64,000 bases of DNA, taken from NCBI RefSeq assembly GCF_000182645.1, contig NZ_ACQA01000002.1, positions 1,359,001-1,423,000 of the forward strand, in the 5' to 3' direction. Below, in pieces: positions 9,997 to 18,107 of the stretch; the stretch's first letter is position 1, and the number at the start of each line of letters is the position of its first letter. This DNA comes from Brucella intermedia LMG 3301. Its GTDB lineage: Bacteria > Pseudomonadota > Alphaproteobacteria > Rhizobiales > Rhizobiaceae. The notes under the pieces are model-generated. The model was not told where the DNA came from, made no database searches, and was given only the letters and a program-made list of their open reading frames with translations. The position numbers were made by a program, and so were the translations under genes.

Positions 9997-10015
9997 TGTA
10001 TCTGTCAGCGATACA
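9997..10015. promoter_or_regulatory. Palindrome in the mlrC-like/IclR divergent promoter region
   Basis: TGTATC and GATACA form a perfect inverted repeat around a 7-base spacer, in the 129-base gap between the divergent M81 operon and the IclR gene. The position and size suit an operator for the IclR protein. No site has been demonstrated. Confidence 0.4.
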
Positions 10016-10088
10016 TCTATATTGTTTTTATGATAGGAATCAATTTTGCTCCTTGTCAATCTATGAATGGCGACTAAAGCTTGCGCCC

Positions 10089-10943
10089 ATGAACCAATTT
10101 CGCGACCTGACCGGATTGTCCACTTTCGACCCTGACGAAGCGGATGAATTCAAAGACGACCCCTTGTTTCTACGTTCGGTTGCGCGCACGGTCGCTGTAC
10201 TGTCCGCCTTCCAGAGCGCTCGACACCCCCTATCCCTTACGCAGATTGCGACCGCATCGGGACTCGATCGCAGCGCGACGCAGCGCATCGTCAATTCGCT
10301 TATGAAACTCGGCATGGTTGCGCGGGACCCGGAGGATCGCGGCTATCTTCCCGGCTTGCGAATTCTGGATATGACACATGATTTTCTGCGGCTGAACCCG
10401 ATGCTCCAGCGAGCCAATCCGGTTATGCTGGAACTACGCCGAAGGGTGCGCGAACGTGTGGATCTATCGCTTTTCGATGATATACGGCTGGTCTATGCCC
10501 TGCGTATGCCGTCAAAACACGAAGTCTTCAGCGCAACCATCGTCGGTAATGCGGTTCCGACTTACTGCACGGCGGGCGGCATCGCAGTCCTGTCGCGCCT
10601 GCCGGACGACCGAATTGCGGATATCGTAAACCGTTCCGACCTCACCCCGTTCACGCCCTATACCATCACCGATCTTGCTGGCGTAATGGAACAGGTCGAT
10701 GCCACGCGCAGACGGGGACACTCCGTTCTCTGCCGTCAGTTGCTGGCCCACGAAATAGCAATCGGCGCGCCGGTTACCGATGCAAAGGGCGTGCCCATCG
10801 GAGCAATCCATATCGCTGGCAATCTACAGGAATGGTCGGTAGAAAGCTTCAGCGACAATTTTGGCCCCTTGATTGAAAATGCCGCCCGTACGGTTTCCGA
10901 GCGTCCCAGACCTTTCGACGCCAGAAACGCACCCATCGTCTAA
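10089..10943 (+). CDS. IclR family transcriptional regulator
   Basis: The protein of about 284 residues has an N-terminal winged helix (residues about 25-85: VARTVAVLSAFQSARHPLSL, IATASGLDRSATQRIVNSLM, RDPEDRGYLPGLRILDM) and a C-terminal IclR ligand-binding domain (TYCTAGGIAVLSRLPDDRI, RRRGHSVLCRQLLAHEIAIG). I start it at MNQFRDL; a much longer in-frame extension would run back into the divergent M81 gene and looks non-coding. It is transcribed away from the peptide-import operon and probably controls it in response to an intermediate. Confidence 0.9.
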   Translation: MNQFRDLTGLSTFDPDEADEFKDDPLFLRSVARTVAVLSAFQSARHPLSLTQIATASGLDRSATQRIVNSLMKLGMVARDPEDRGYLPGLRILDMTHDFLRLNPMLQRANPVMLELRRRVRERVDLSLFDDIRLVYALRMPSKHEVFSATIVGNAVPTYCTAGGIAVLSRLPDDRIADIVNRSDLTPFTPYTITDLAGVMEQVDATRRRGHSVLCRQLLAHEIAIGAPVTDAKGVPIGAIHIAGNLQEWSVESFSDNFGPLIENAARTVSERPRPFDARNAPIV

Positions 10944-11084
10944 TCCGGCTTTGACGATTTCTCGGTTTCGGCCATAGCCTTTCGACGTGACCGATTGAAC
11001 TGATCTCCCTTCGCTTCATCTTTCCTCGTGAAGCTGTCAGAGACTGGTGACCGAGTACCGAGATTTTCGACCATTAGCGGTCGA

Positions 11085-11282
11085 TTAGTGGCTAAAGGTG
11101 AAATCGCTCGCATTCGCGCCCTTCCAGCCCAGTTTTGGCGCGTTGCATTTTTCCTTGAATGTTTCACCATGCCCTGCAAGAGCACATTCTGCAACGGAAA
11201 CGTCTTTTTGCCCGGAACTGACGCAGCCAGCTGCGAGTACCACCACAGAAACAAGTAAAAATCCTCGGACGACCTTCATCAT
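11085..11282 (-). CDS. Small putative lipoprotein
   Basis: The protein of about 65 residues has a lipoprotein signal peptide (VVRGFLLVSVVVLAAGC, lipobox LAAGC). A short mature domain follows with two further cysteines in SVAECALAGHGETFKEKCNA. Two adjacent ATG codons could start it. The family is not recognised. It is transcribed divergently from the TetR gene, with the putative operator between them, so it may be under TetR control. Confidence 0.65.
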   Translation of the reverse strand: MMKVVRGFLLVSVVVLAAGCVSSGQKDVSVAECALAGHGETFKEKCNAPKLGWKGANASDFTFSH

Positions 11283-11395
11283 ATTGTAAAACTCTTGTTA
11301 TCTATTTTGAACGCGGAACAGGAAAGTTCAATTTCGACACTTGATCGCAGAAATATTATTCACGTTCATTGTTGTTGACGATTTATACAAAATAT

Positions 11396-11427
11396 GTGAG
11401 TGTTTACTCGCATTGTCTACTCGCATT
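11396..11427. promoter_or_regulatory. Candidate TetR operator upstream of the TetR gene
   Basis: GTGAGT and ACTCGC form an imperfect inverted repeat at 11396-11411. The half-site ACTCGCATT is repeated exactly at 11406-11414 and 11419-11427. It lies 16 bases before the TetR start codon and between divergent genes. Inverted GAGT/ACTC-like half-sites are typical of TetR operators, so autoregulation is a reasonable inference. Confidence 0.5.
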
Positions 11428-11442
11428 AGGAAAATCGAGGAT

Positions 11443-12105
11443 ATGAGCAAGTTCAGCGCCACAACCCCCAGAAAATCGGCCTCGCAAGAGAGGTCACGGA
11501 TGACTGTCGAGGCGATACTGGATGCCACTGCTCGCGTTTTGGTGCGCGAAGGATACGCTCGAACCAGCACAAATCGTGTCGCCGCCGTGGCAGGCGTGAG
11601 TATTGGATCGCTCTATCAGTATTTTCCCAACAAGGAGTCGCTTGTGGCTGCGCTCGTCGCCAGACATAATCGTGAAATTCTGGCTCTGTTGGAAAACGCG
11701 ATGCAGGCATGCGCCTCAGACGACCTGAACAGTGCCATGCGGGAACTCATTCGCGCGATGATTGCTGCACACCGGGTCGACCCGGATCTCCACCGCATCT
11801 TCAAGGAAGAAGTGCCCAGAATTGGAAAACTCGCCGAGGTGGAAGCCATCCGAAAGGATACGCTGGATTTGGTTCGGCATTATCTCGAAAAATGCAAGGA
11901 CGACATTCAGCTCAAAGACCTGGATACGGCCGCATTCATTTGCGTGACGACCGTGGAGACATTGACCCATGCCATCGTTCTCAATGACTGCGGCCACTCC
12001 CTTTCCGATGAAGCGGATATTGTGGAACATATCACCCGGATGGTTGCGGGTTATCTCGGCACCGCACCCCAGCCTATCCGCGCTATTTTGAAAGAAGCAG
12101 CCTGA
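11443..12105 (+). CDS. TetR/AcrR family transcriptional regulator
   Basis: The 220-residue protein has an N-terminal TetR HTH domain (residues about 18-64: MTVEAILDATARVLVREGYA, TSTNRVAAVAGVSIGSLYQYFPNKESLVAAL). The C-terminal half is helical and resembles TetR ligand-binding domains (VPRIGKLAEVEAIRKDTL). Start ATG at 11443 is preceded by AGG-rich sequence (TAGGAAAATCGAGG); an upstream in-frame extension of 34 residues is atypical. The target is unknown; the divergent lipoprotein gene is the nearest candidate. Confidence 0.88.
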   Translation: MSKFSATTPRKSASQERSRMTVEAILDATARVLVREGYARTSTNRVAAVAGVSIGSLYQYFPNKESLVAALVARHNREILALLENAMQACASDDLNSAMRELIRAMIAAHRVDPDLHRIFKEEVPRIGKLAEVEAIRKDTLDLVRHYLEKCKDDIQLKDLDTAAFICVTTVETLTHAIVLNDCGHSLSDEADIVEHITRMVAGYLGTAPQPIRAILKEAA

Positions 12106-12249
12106 TCTCTATGGTACAAGGCGCGCTTGAACCGAGCGCTGCCGTGAACTGTAATGGCTGTCTCGCCATAAGTGAGTTCGGTCCCCGGCCGATGTGTCTA
12201 CCTTGCCGAGGTGGCAATCACAGTTTTCCGCAGCATGACGCGATCAAAC

Positions 12250-12996
12250 TCAGCCTCGGTTCGCAGCTTTTTCTGTACTTACGAGATGGCCGGGCTGGAA
12301 CGCCACCCGGGCGGTCGTGATCGGGCCCAGGGCGTTCCAGGTCGTGCGGTGCATGATCAGCAATGCCTGTCCCGGTTCGGTCTGCAGTAATCTGGCATCG
12401 CGGCGATTGGCATTTTCGGCTGAAAATGTCAGGTCAGCTCTCAAATAAGGCGCGTTGCGCACCAGCCATTCATTGGCATTCAGTTGCCAGAAGTCGGCCT
12501 TTTCAAGTTCTGGTGACGCGCGCAGATTGACCCAGCGGTCCTCCAGCTGGAAGGGCTGGCCATTGCCGTAATGCACAGCCCGCATATGAACGAGAATTTC
12601 CCCTTCCGGAAGACCAAGCCGCGCCGCAACCTCTGCCGGGATCGGACTTTTCCGCTGCGCAACGACGCGATAACTGTAGACCATGCCGGCCTGTTCGACC
12701 TGTTCACGCACAATCGAGATTGAGACTGTCGCCTTGCGCACCGGATCGATCGCGATACGGGTACCCGCTCGGCGGCGGCGGTCCAACAATCCTTCGTCAG
12801 CCAGAAGCTGCAATGCCTTGTTGACGGTCGCTCGCGCGGCGTCAAACTCGATCGCAAGATCGGCCTCGTCTGGAATTCGGTCGCCCTGACGCCATTCAAG
12901 TTCAACGATGCGGCGCCGCACTTCGCTGGCAATTTTCTGTGCTTTTGGAGACGTTGAGCCCAGATGGCCGCCAGATCGCTTGTCGATCACATGCAC
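12250..12996 (-). CDS. GntR family regulator, HutC/UTRA subfamily
   Basis: The 248-residue protein has a GntR winged helix (residues about 18-80: KIASEVRRRIVELEWRQGDR, PDEADLAIEFDAARATVNKALQLLADEGLLDRR) and a C-terminal UTRA effector domain (MVYSYRVVAQRKSPIPAEVA, EDRWVNLRASPELEKADFW, TWNALGPITTARVAFQPGHL). The last stretch resembles histidine-utilisation repressor HutC. GCAGGAG precedes the ATG. It is divergent from the CoA-transferase/dehydrogenase/ABC operon and probably represses it from the tandem sites near 13267-13303. The effector is unknown. Confidence 0.9.
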   Translation of the reverse strand: MHVIDKRSGGHLGSTSPKAQKIASEVRRRIVELEWRQGDRIPDEADLAIEFDAARATVNKALQLLADEGLLDRRRRAGTRIAIDPVRKATVSISIVREQVEQAGMVYSYRVVAQRKSPIPAEVAARLGLPEGEILVHMRAVHYGNGQPFQLEDRWVNLRASPELEKADFWQLNANEWLVRNAPYLRADLTFSAENANRRDARLLQTEPGQALLIMHRTTWNALGPITTARVAFQPGHLVSTEKAANRG

Positions 12997-13492
12997 TCCT
13001 GCAATCCGCCGATAGAAATCAGGTAATCAGCGATCATACGATCATGGTCAAGATGCATGCCATTTCGCACCCCATGACGCCTCGCAGCCCGGACGTCGCT
13101 GGCTAGCCTGTTTGGCATCGAATTTACGTCCTGCAGCCGTCGCTCCTGCATCAATTCCCAGCACACGCAGCAGCAATTCAACATGCTCAGCGCCGAACGA
13201 TACATGTCCATTCCGACTTTCGCAATACGAACGCCCACATCGCGTCCGCCAGTTTACCGCACCGATAAGTTTAAACATATAGAGAAATAAGTTTAGACAT
13301 ATACAATTTTTTATGATTAGCTCACAAAAAATAGCGAGGCTTTCGGGAGCAAGCCCAGATGCAGATATTGACGCATGCCACCGCGCGTATGGAGGGAAAG
13401 CAGAGGAGCTGTCTCCCTGCAGAACGTACTTCCATCATTATCGTAGACGATCGAATCGAACGGACCGAAATCCCGGGCCGGGAGTGGAAAAT
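12997..13492. other. Intergenic region between GntR gene and CoA-transferase operon
   Basis: This 496-base divergent region holds the tandem operator-like repeat at 13267-13303 and presumably both promoters. A minus-strand open stretch at about 13048-13278 encodes a segment vaguely like a lyase C-terminus (ELLLRVLGIDAG), but it lacks a credible start and domain. I do not call a gene here. Confidence 0.5.
13267..13303. promoter_or_regulatory. Tandem 15-bp operator-like repeats for the GntR/HutC regulator
   Basis: AAGTTTAAACATATA (13267-13281) and AAGTTTAGACATATA (13289-13303) differ at one base and are spaced 22 bp start to start, about two helical turns. Each contains a GTTTARAC core close to the GTxTAxAC palindrome bound by HutC-type GntR regulators. 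They lie in the divergent region controlled by the neighbouring GntR gene. Confidence 0.6.
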
Positions 13493-14644
13493 ATGAGCGG
13501 CCCGCTGACGGGAATCCGGGTGCTCGATCTGTCCCGCGTTCTCGCGGGGCCGTATTGCACGGCACTACTCGCCGATCTGGGCGCGGAGATCATCAAGCTG
13601 GAGCCACTTTCCGGCGACGACTATCGACATGTCGGGCCGTTCAAGGAGGGTGAAAGTGCCTTGTTCACGCTCAACAATCGCGGCAAGAAAAGCATAGCGC
13701 TCGATCTTAAAAACCAGGCCGATCTTGAACTGGCGCAGACACTTGCGGCCCGCGTGGATGTAGTCGTCGAAAATTTCCGCCCGGGCGTTGCCGCCCGGCT
13801 TGGACTTGGCGCAGCCGCCTTGCGCGAAGCCAATCCCCGGCTCATCTATTGTTCCATTTCCGGTTTCGGGCAGGAGGGGCCGTTCAGGGACCTTCCAGCC
13901 TATGACCTCGTGGTGCAGGCCATGTCCGGCCTGATGACAGCGACCGGCGAGGAAGGCGGCGCGCCACTGAAAACCGGCGAAAGCATCGCCGATCTGATCG
14001 CGGGCCTGTTTGCCAGCTGGTCGATTATGGCCGCACTGGTTCAGCGCAACGCGACGGGGCATGGCGCGACGCTCGATGTTGCCATGTATGACGCGCTGTT
14101 TTCGATGTTGACCACCAGTCACGCCCAGCATTTCTACAGCGGCGTTCTGCCAAGCCGTGTCGGCAACCGACATCCGATATCCACGCCTTTCGGCTGTTTC
14201 AAGACAAGTGACGGAGAGGTGGTAATCGCAGTGCTGAACGGAGGGCAGTTCGGAAAACTGGCAAAACTCATGGGCAAACCGGAGATTGCGGACGATCCGC
14301 GTTTTGCCAGCGACAGCAGCCGTACCGAACACGAACCGGCTCTAAAGGCATTCATCGAGGAATGGTCGGGCAGCATGACCACTGAAGATGCGGTGACGGC
14401 GCTGGCGGCGGAAGGCCTGCCCGCGGCGCCAATCTGGAACATCGCACAGGCAGCTGATAACGAACATGCGACCGCGCGCGGCCTTGTTACCCAGCTTGCC
14501 CATTCGGTTCTGGGCCAGGCGCCAGTGGTTGGACAGCCAGTTCGTTTCGATGGACACAAGCCCGTCGCTGCGACCGCCGCACCACGGCTTGGCGGCGACA
14601 TCGCCACGGTGTTGAAGGAATTCGGACTGAAGGAGCGCGCATGA
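13493..14644 (+). CDS. CaiB/BaiF family CoA-transferase
   Basis: The 383-residue type III CoA-transferase begins LTGIRVLDLSRVLAGPYCTA, with ADLGAEIIKLEP, NRGKKSIALDLK and FRPGVAARLGLG. AYDLV carries the catalytic Asp near residue 138. It moves CoA between an acyl-CoA donor and a free carboxylic acid. GGGAGTGGAAAAT precedes the ATG. It overlaps the acyl-CoA dehydrogenase by four bases (ATGA), so the pair probably activates an organic acid and then oxidises it. The operon also has an amino-acid importer, so the acid may derive from an imported amino acid. Confidence 0.92.
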   Translation: MSGPLTGIRVLDLSRVLAGPYCTALLADLGAEIIKLEPLSGDDYRHVGPFKEGESALFTLNNRGKKSIALDLKNQADLELAQTLAARVDVVVENFRPGVAARLGLGAAALREANPRLIYCSISGFGQEGPFRDLPAYDLVVQAMSGLMTATGEEGGAPLKTGESIADLIAGLFASWSIMAALVQRNATGHGATLDVAMYDALFSMLTTSHAQHFYSGVLPSRVGNRHPISTPFGCFKTSDGEVVIAVLNGGQFGKLAKLMGKPEIADDPRFASDSSRTEHEPALKAFIEEWSGSMTTEDAVTALAAEGLPAAPIWNIAQAADNEHATARGLVTQLAHSVLGQAPVVGQPVRFDGHKPVAATAAPRLGGDIATVLKEFGLKERA

Positions 14645-15804
14645 CGCAGATCAATGATCCCTGGCATATGCTGGCCGAAGAAGAGAGCATGTTCTGCGAT
14701 GTGCTGGAGCGGATATGTGCTGACAAGATTGCGCCGCTGGCGGCAGAAACCGACGAGACATCGCGCTTTGTCGACCGGCAGATCGCCACACTCGGCGAAG
14801 CGGGCATGATGGGAGCCAACTTGCCGGAAGCCTATGGCGGCAGCGGCATTTCCGCGCCGGCCCTGCTGCGAGCCGTGTCGATCGTGGCGGCCGCCTGCGG
14901 GTCCACGGCCTCGGCACTGACAGCGCATTATCTGGCAACCGATTCCATCCTGATCGGCGGCACGGAGGCTCAGAAACAGGAGTGGTTGCCCAAAGCTGCC
15001 AGCGGCGAAGCGCTCGCCGCCTTCGCGCTCACCGAGCCGACGGCGGGCTCCGATCCTGCGGACATGAAGACACGTGCCAGGCGAATAGAAGGCGGCTGGC
15101 ATCTCAAAGGCACAAAGTGCTTTATTTCGAACGGCGGTGTGGCCGACTTCATTGTGGTTTACGCAGTGACTGATCCTGAAAAGGCGCATCGTGGCATTTC
15201 TGCTTTCATTCTGCCGAAGGATACGCCTGGTTTCGAGGCGGGTCCGGCGGAAAAGACAATGGGGCTCAAAGGCGGCCATGTCTTCACGCTCAATCTGGAC
15301 TGCACGCTTCCCGAACATGCTTTGCTCGGTGAAGAGGGCAAGGGCTTTCGAACTGCCATGCAGGTGCTCGACAATGGCCGCATTGAAGTGGCCGCCCAAT
15401 GTCTCGGCCTTGCTGGCGCGGCGATGAATGCCGCCATCGCCTACGCGAAAGAACGCATCATCGGCGGCATGCCGCTGTCGGAGCGGCAGGGCATCCGATG
15501 GATGATCGCCGATATGGCCCTTGCATATCATTCTGCACTTTTGCTGTCGCAGGAAGCCTCGCGCCAGCGCGATCTGGCGCATCACCAGGGTGGACGCTTC
15601 TCGCTGGCAGCATCCATGGCCAAGCTCGGCGCTTCCGAAGCAGCCGGGAAAATAGCCGATATAGCGCTGCAAATACACGGCGGTTACGGTTACACGCGTG
15701 ATTTCCCCATAGAGCGGATCAATCGCGACCTGCGCATCATGCGTATCTATGAGGGGTCCAGCGAAATCCAGCGCATGATCATCTCCGGCAATATGCTGGC
15801 CTGA
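14641..15804 (+). CDS. Acyl-CoA dehydrogenase
   Basis: The 387-residue flavoenzyme has FALTEPTAGSDPADM (FAD-binding), GTKCFISNGGVADF, the C-terminal helical domain HGGYGYTRDFPIERINRD and MRIYEGSSEIQ, whose Glu is in the usual catalytic-base position of short/medium-chain enzymes. It introduces a 2,3-double bond into an acyl-CoA and passes electrons to ETF. Its gene overlaps the CoA-transferase by four bases. The true acyl substrate cannot be read from sequence. Confidence 0.93.
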   Translation: MTQINDPWHMLAEEESMFCDVLERICADKIAPLAAETDETSRFVDRQIATLGEAGMMGANLPEAYGGSGISAPALLRAVSIVAAACGSTASALTAHYLATDSILIGGTEAQKQEWLPKAASGEALAAFALTEPTAGSDPADMKTRARRIEGGWHLKGTKCFISNGGVADFIVVYAVTDPEKAHRGISAFILPKDTPGFEAGPAEKTMGLKGGHVFTLNLDCTLPEHALLGEEGKGFRTAMQVLDNGRIEVAAQCLGLAGAAMNAAIAYAKERIIGGMPLSERQGIRWMIADMALAYHSALLLSQEASRQRDLAHHQGGRFSLAASMAKLGASEAAGKIADIALQIHGGYGYTRDFPIERINRDLRIMRIYEGSSEIQRMIISGNMLA

Positions 15805-15927
15805 CGGGTTCGGTTATCATCCCGCTCGACTTTTCTGTGAGCGGCCATATCCGGCGCCGCGTGAAATGTGCTTAATAACGTTCTGTAGGGCGAACATCGC
15901 CACGCAGTTTATCTGGGAGAAAATAAA

Positions 15928-16747
15928 ATGACGTTTTCGGGAACATTGAAATCCGCCCTCCTCGGTATCGCAGTGCTGGGCTTGACCATGCCTGCAATGG
16001 CCGACCAGCTGTCGGATATCAAGGCTAAGGGGCAAGATCGAAACAGCTACCGATATGCACTATGCGCCGTTCGACATGCTGACCAACGGCACGTATGAAG
16101 GCATGACGAAGGATCTCTTCGACGGTGTCGCCAAGGAACTCGGCGCAGAGCCGGTTTACCAGGATATTCCGTGGACTGCGGAACTTCCCGGTCTCGAGGT
16201 CAAGAAGTTCGATATCGTGATCGCGCCCGTCACCATCACCCCCGAGCGTCTCGAACGCTACGCCTTCAGCCTGCCGATCGCCGACGCCACGGTGGCGCTG
16301 GTGCACGCTGCCAGCAACACCGAACTGAAGAAGCCAGAGGATATCAAGGGCAAGACCGTCGGCGTCCAGCAGGGCACCGCACAGTTCAAGCAGTTGCAGG
16401 CCTTCGGGGAAAGCCTGGGCGGCGTCAACGTCAAGGAATACGGCACCACCGACGAGGCTTATGCCGACCTGGCGGCCGGACGTCTGGATGCCGTCGCCGG
16501 CTCCTTGCCCAACCTCACCTATCTGGTGAAGACACGGCCGGAAACCTTCGCGATGTTCGACAAGCCGACCTTCGGCAACCCGACCTACTTCGCCTGGGTC
16601 GCTCGCAAGGACGCCGACAGTGCAAGCTTCATCAAGGCCGTGAATGACGCGATCCTCAAGATGACGGATGACGGCCGCATCAAGACCATTCAGGAGAAGT
16701 GGCTGGGCACCTATACCGAACTGCCTCGCGAAGTTCCGACCAAGTGA
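15928..16747 (+). pseudogene. Polar amino-acid ABC transporter binding protein, frameshifted
   Basis: An ATG at 15928 after GGGAGAAAA opens a signal peptide (LLGIAVLGLTMPAMA) and DQLSDIKAKG, then the frame is lost. The remainder continues in the next frame as IETATDMHYAPFDMLTNGTY through DIKGKTVGVQQGTAQFKQ, DAVAGSLPNLTYLV and IQEKWLGTYTELP. This is a complete family-3 solute-binding protein. Removing one G from the GGGG run at 16029-16032 restores one frame. It is followed by two permeases and an ATPase that are intact. The gene is either broken in this strain or the extra G is a sequencing error. Confidence 0.85.
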
Positions 16748-16755
16748 TACGACAT

Positions 16756-16779
16756 GCGGGCAGGAGAAATCCTGCCCGC
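16756..16779 (+). terminator. Stem-loop between binding-protein and permease genes
   Basis: GCGGGCAGGA and TCCTGCCCGC pair perfectly over 10 bp around a GAAA tetraloop. The hairpin starts 8 bases after the binding-protein stop and ends 17 bases before the permease ATG. It likely stabilises the upstream message or reduces downstream expression, as in other ABC operons. Confidence 0.7.
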
Positions 16780-16796
16780 CACCAAACGGAGCAGCG

Positions 16797-17447
16797 ATGT
16801 TTTCCACCTCGACCTTCCTGGCCAGTTTCGGGCCGCTCTTCTGGGCGGCGCGTTTCACGCTGCTGATATCCCTGCTGGGTATCGGACTGGGACTGGTGAT
16901 CGGCGCGCTGATCTGCGCGGCGGCACTTTCCCGCAGAGTCTGGCTGCGCAGGTTTGCTGCACTCTGGGTTAGTTTCCTGCGCGGTGTGCCGCTGCTGGTG
17001 CAGCTTCTGCTTTGCTATTATCTTCTGCCCGTCATCGGCATCAATGTTCCCGCGCTGGTCGCCGCCGTGGTTACGGTCGGCATCTGTTCCAGCGCCTATG
17101 TTTCGGAAATCTGGCGCGGTGCGATCATCGCCCTGCCGCCCGGACAGGCAGAAGCCGCAACCGCCATCGGCATGGGGCCGCGCGATATCTGGACCCGGAT
17201 CATCCTGCCGCAGGCGGCCAGGCTTTCACTGCCAGCCCTTGTCAATGAGATGATCCTGCTGGTCAAGGCTTCTTCGCTGGTTTCCGTGGTCGGCATACTG
17301 GAAGTCACACGCGCCAGTCAGGCACAGGCAGCAACCACTTTCCGTCCTCTGGAAGTGTATGTTGCAGCCGCGTGCATCTATCTGCTCATCAATCTCTGCC
17401 TCGCCGCAGTGGGGCGCTATCTCGAACACAGGATGAGCGCCACATGA
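16797..17447 (+). CDS. Polar amino-acid ABC transporter permease
   Basis: The 216-residue HisM/GlnP-type permease has FLRGVPLLVQLLLCYYLLP, the amino-acid permease signature, and the EAA loop GQAEAATAIGMGPRDIWTRI. About five membrane segments are visible. I start it at MFSTSTF after CGGAGCAGCG. It overlaps the second permease by four bases (ATGA) and works with the ATPase at 18108 and the frameshifted binding protein. Confidence 0.92.
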   Translation: MFSTSTFLASFGPLFWAARFTLLISLLGIGLGLVIGALICAAALSRRVWLRRFAALWVSFLRGVPLLVQLLLCYYLLPVIGINVPALVAAVVTVGICSSAYVSEIWRGAIIALPPGQAEAATAIGMGPRDIWTRIILPQAARLSLPALVNEMILLVKASSLVSVVGILEVTRASQAQAATTFRPLEVYVAAACIYLLINLCLAAVGRYLEHRMSAT

Positions 17448-18106
17448 GCCTGACGATCCTGGAACAATATTGGCCTATCCTGTCGAACGGCTTTGCGCTG
17501 ACGATCCTGTGCTGGGCGCTGGGTACTCTCTTTGGCATGGCGCTGGGTCTTGTCATTGCGCTCGTGCAGCGCTACGGGCCGCGCCCGGTGTCCTGGCTGA
17601 TCCAGGCCTATATCGAGATCATTCGCGGCACGCCCTTTCTGGTGCAGCTCTTCGTCCTCTATTATGGCGGCCCGCTGATCGGATTGCGGCTCGAGGCGCT
17701 GACTGCCGGGCTTGTAGGCCTGACGGTTTACGGCAGCCCCTATTTCGCCGAAATCTTCCGCGCCGGCTTCCTCGCCGTGCCGGCGGGACAGCTGGAGGCC
17801 GCCCGAGCCATCGGCATGTCGGAACCAACCATCGTGCGTCGGATTCTCCTGCCGCTCGGCCTCGTTTCGGCCCTGCCCGCACTGGTCAATTTCTCGATCA
17901 TTCTGACCAAGGAAACAGTGATCCTGTCGATCATCACGGTGCCTGAACTCATGTATTCAGTGCAGCGCATGTCCACGGAAACCTTCCGCTATCTCGAAGC
18001 AAATCTCGTGCTGGCGCTGTTTTTCTGGGCACTGGTCGAGACAATCTCACGCGCCGGCCGTTGGCTGGAAGCGCGCATAACGAAACATCTGGTTGAAAGG
18101 ACGTAA
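17444..18106 (+). CDS. Polar amino-acid ABC transporter permease
   Basis: The 220-residue partner permease has EIIRGTPFLVQLFVLYYGGP and the EAA loop GQLEAARAIGMSEPTIVRRI, with about five transmembrane helices. The ATG at 17444 lies in an ATGA overlap with the first permease. The two probably form a heterodimeric channel for an amino acid or close analogue. Confidence 0.92.
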   Translation: MSLTILEQYWPILSNGFALTILCWALGTLFGMALGLVIALVQRYGPRPVSWLIQAYIEIIRGTPFLVQLFVLYYGGPLIGLRLEALTAGLVGLTVYGSPYFAEIFRAGFLAVPAGQLEAARAIGMSEPTIVRRILLPLGLVSALPALVNFSIILTKETVILSIITVPELMYSVQRMSTETFRYLEANLVLALFFWALVETISRAGRWLEARITKHLVERT

Positions 18107-18107
18107 G

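Noticed and set aside
9822..10088. N-terminal extension of the IclR protein
   Set aside because: It would run back into the divergent M81 gene, and a normal-length IclR protein starts at 10089.
13048..13278. Minus-strand open frame with ELLLRVLGIDAG, faintly like the end of an HMG-CoA-lyase-type enzyme
   Set aside because: It has no domain core, no ribosome-binding site and overlaps the operator region. A decayed remnant is possible but not supportable.
16025..16858. Long minus-strand open frame opposite the amino-acid binding protein
   Set aside because: It is the shadow of the real plus-strand gene, with no domain and no ribosome-binding site.
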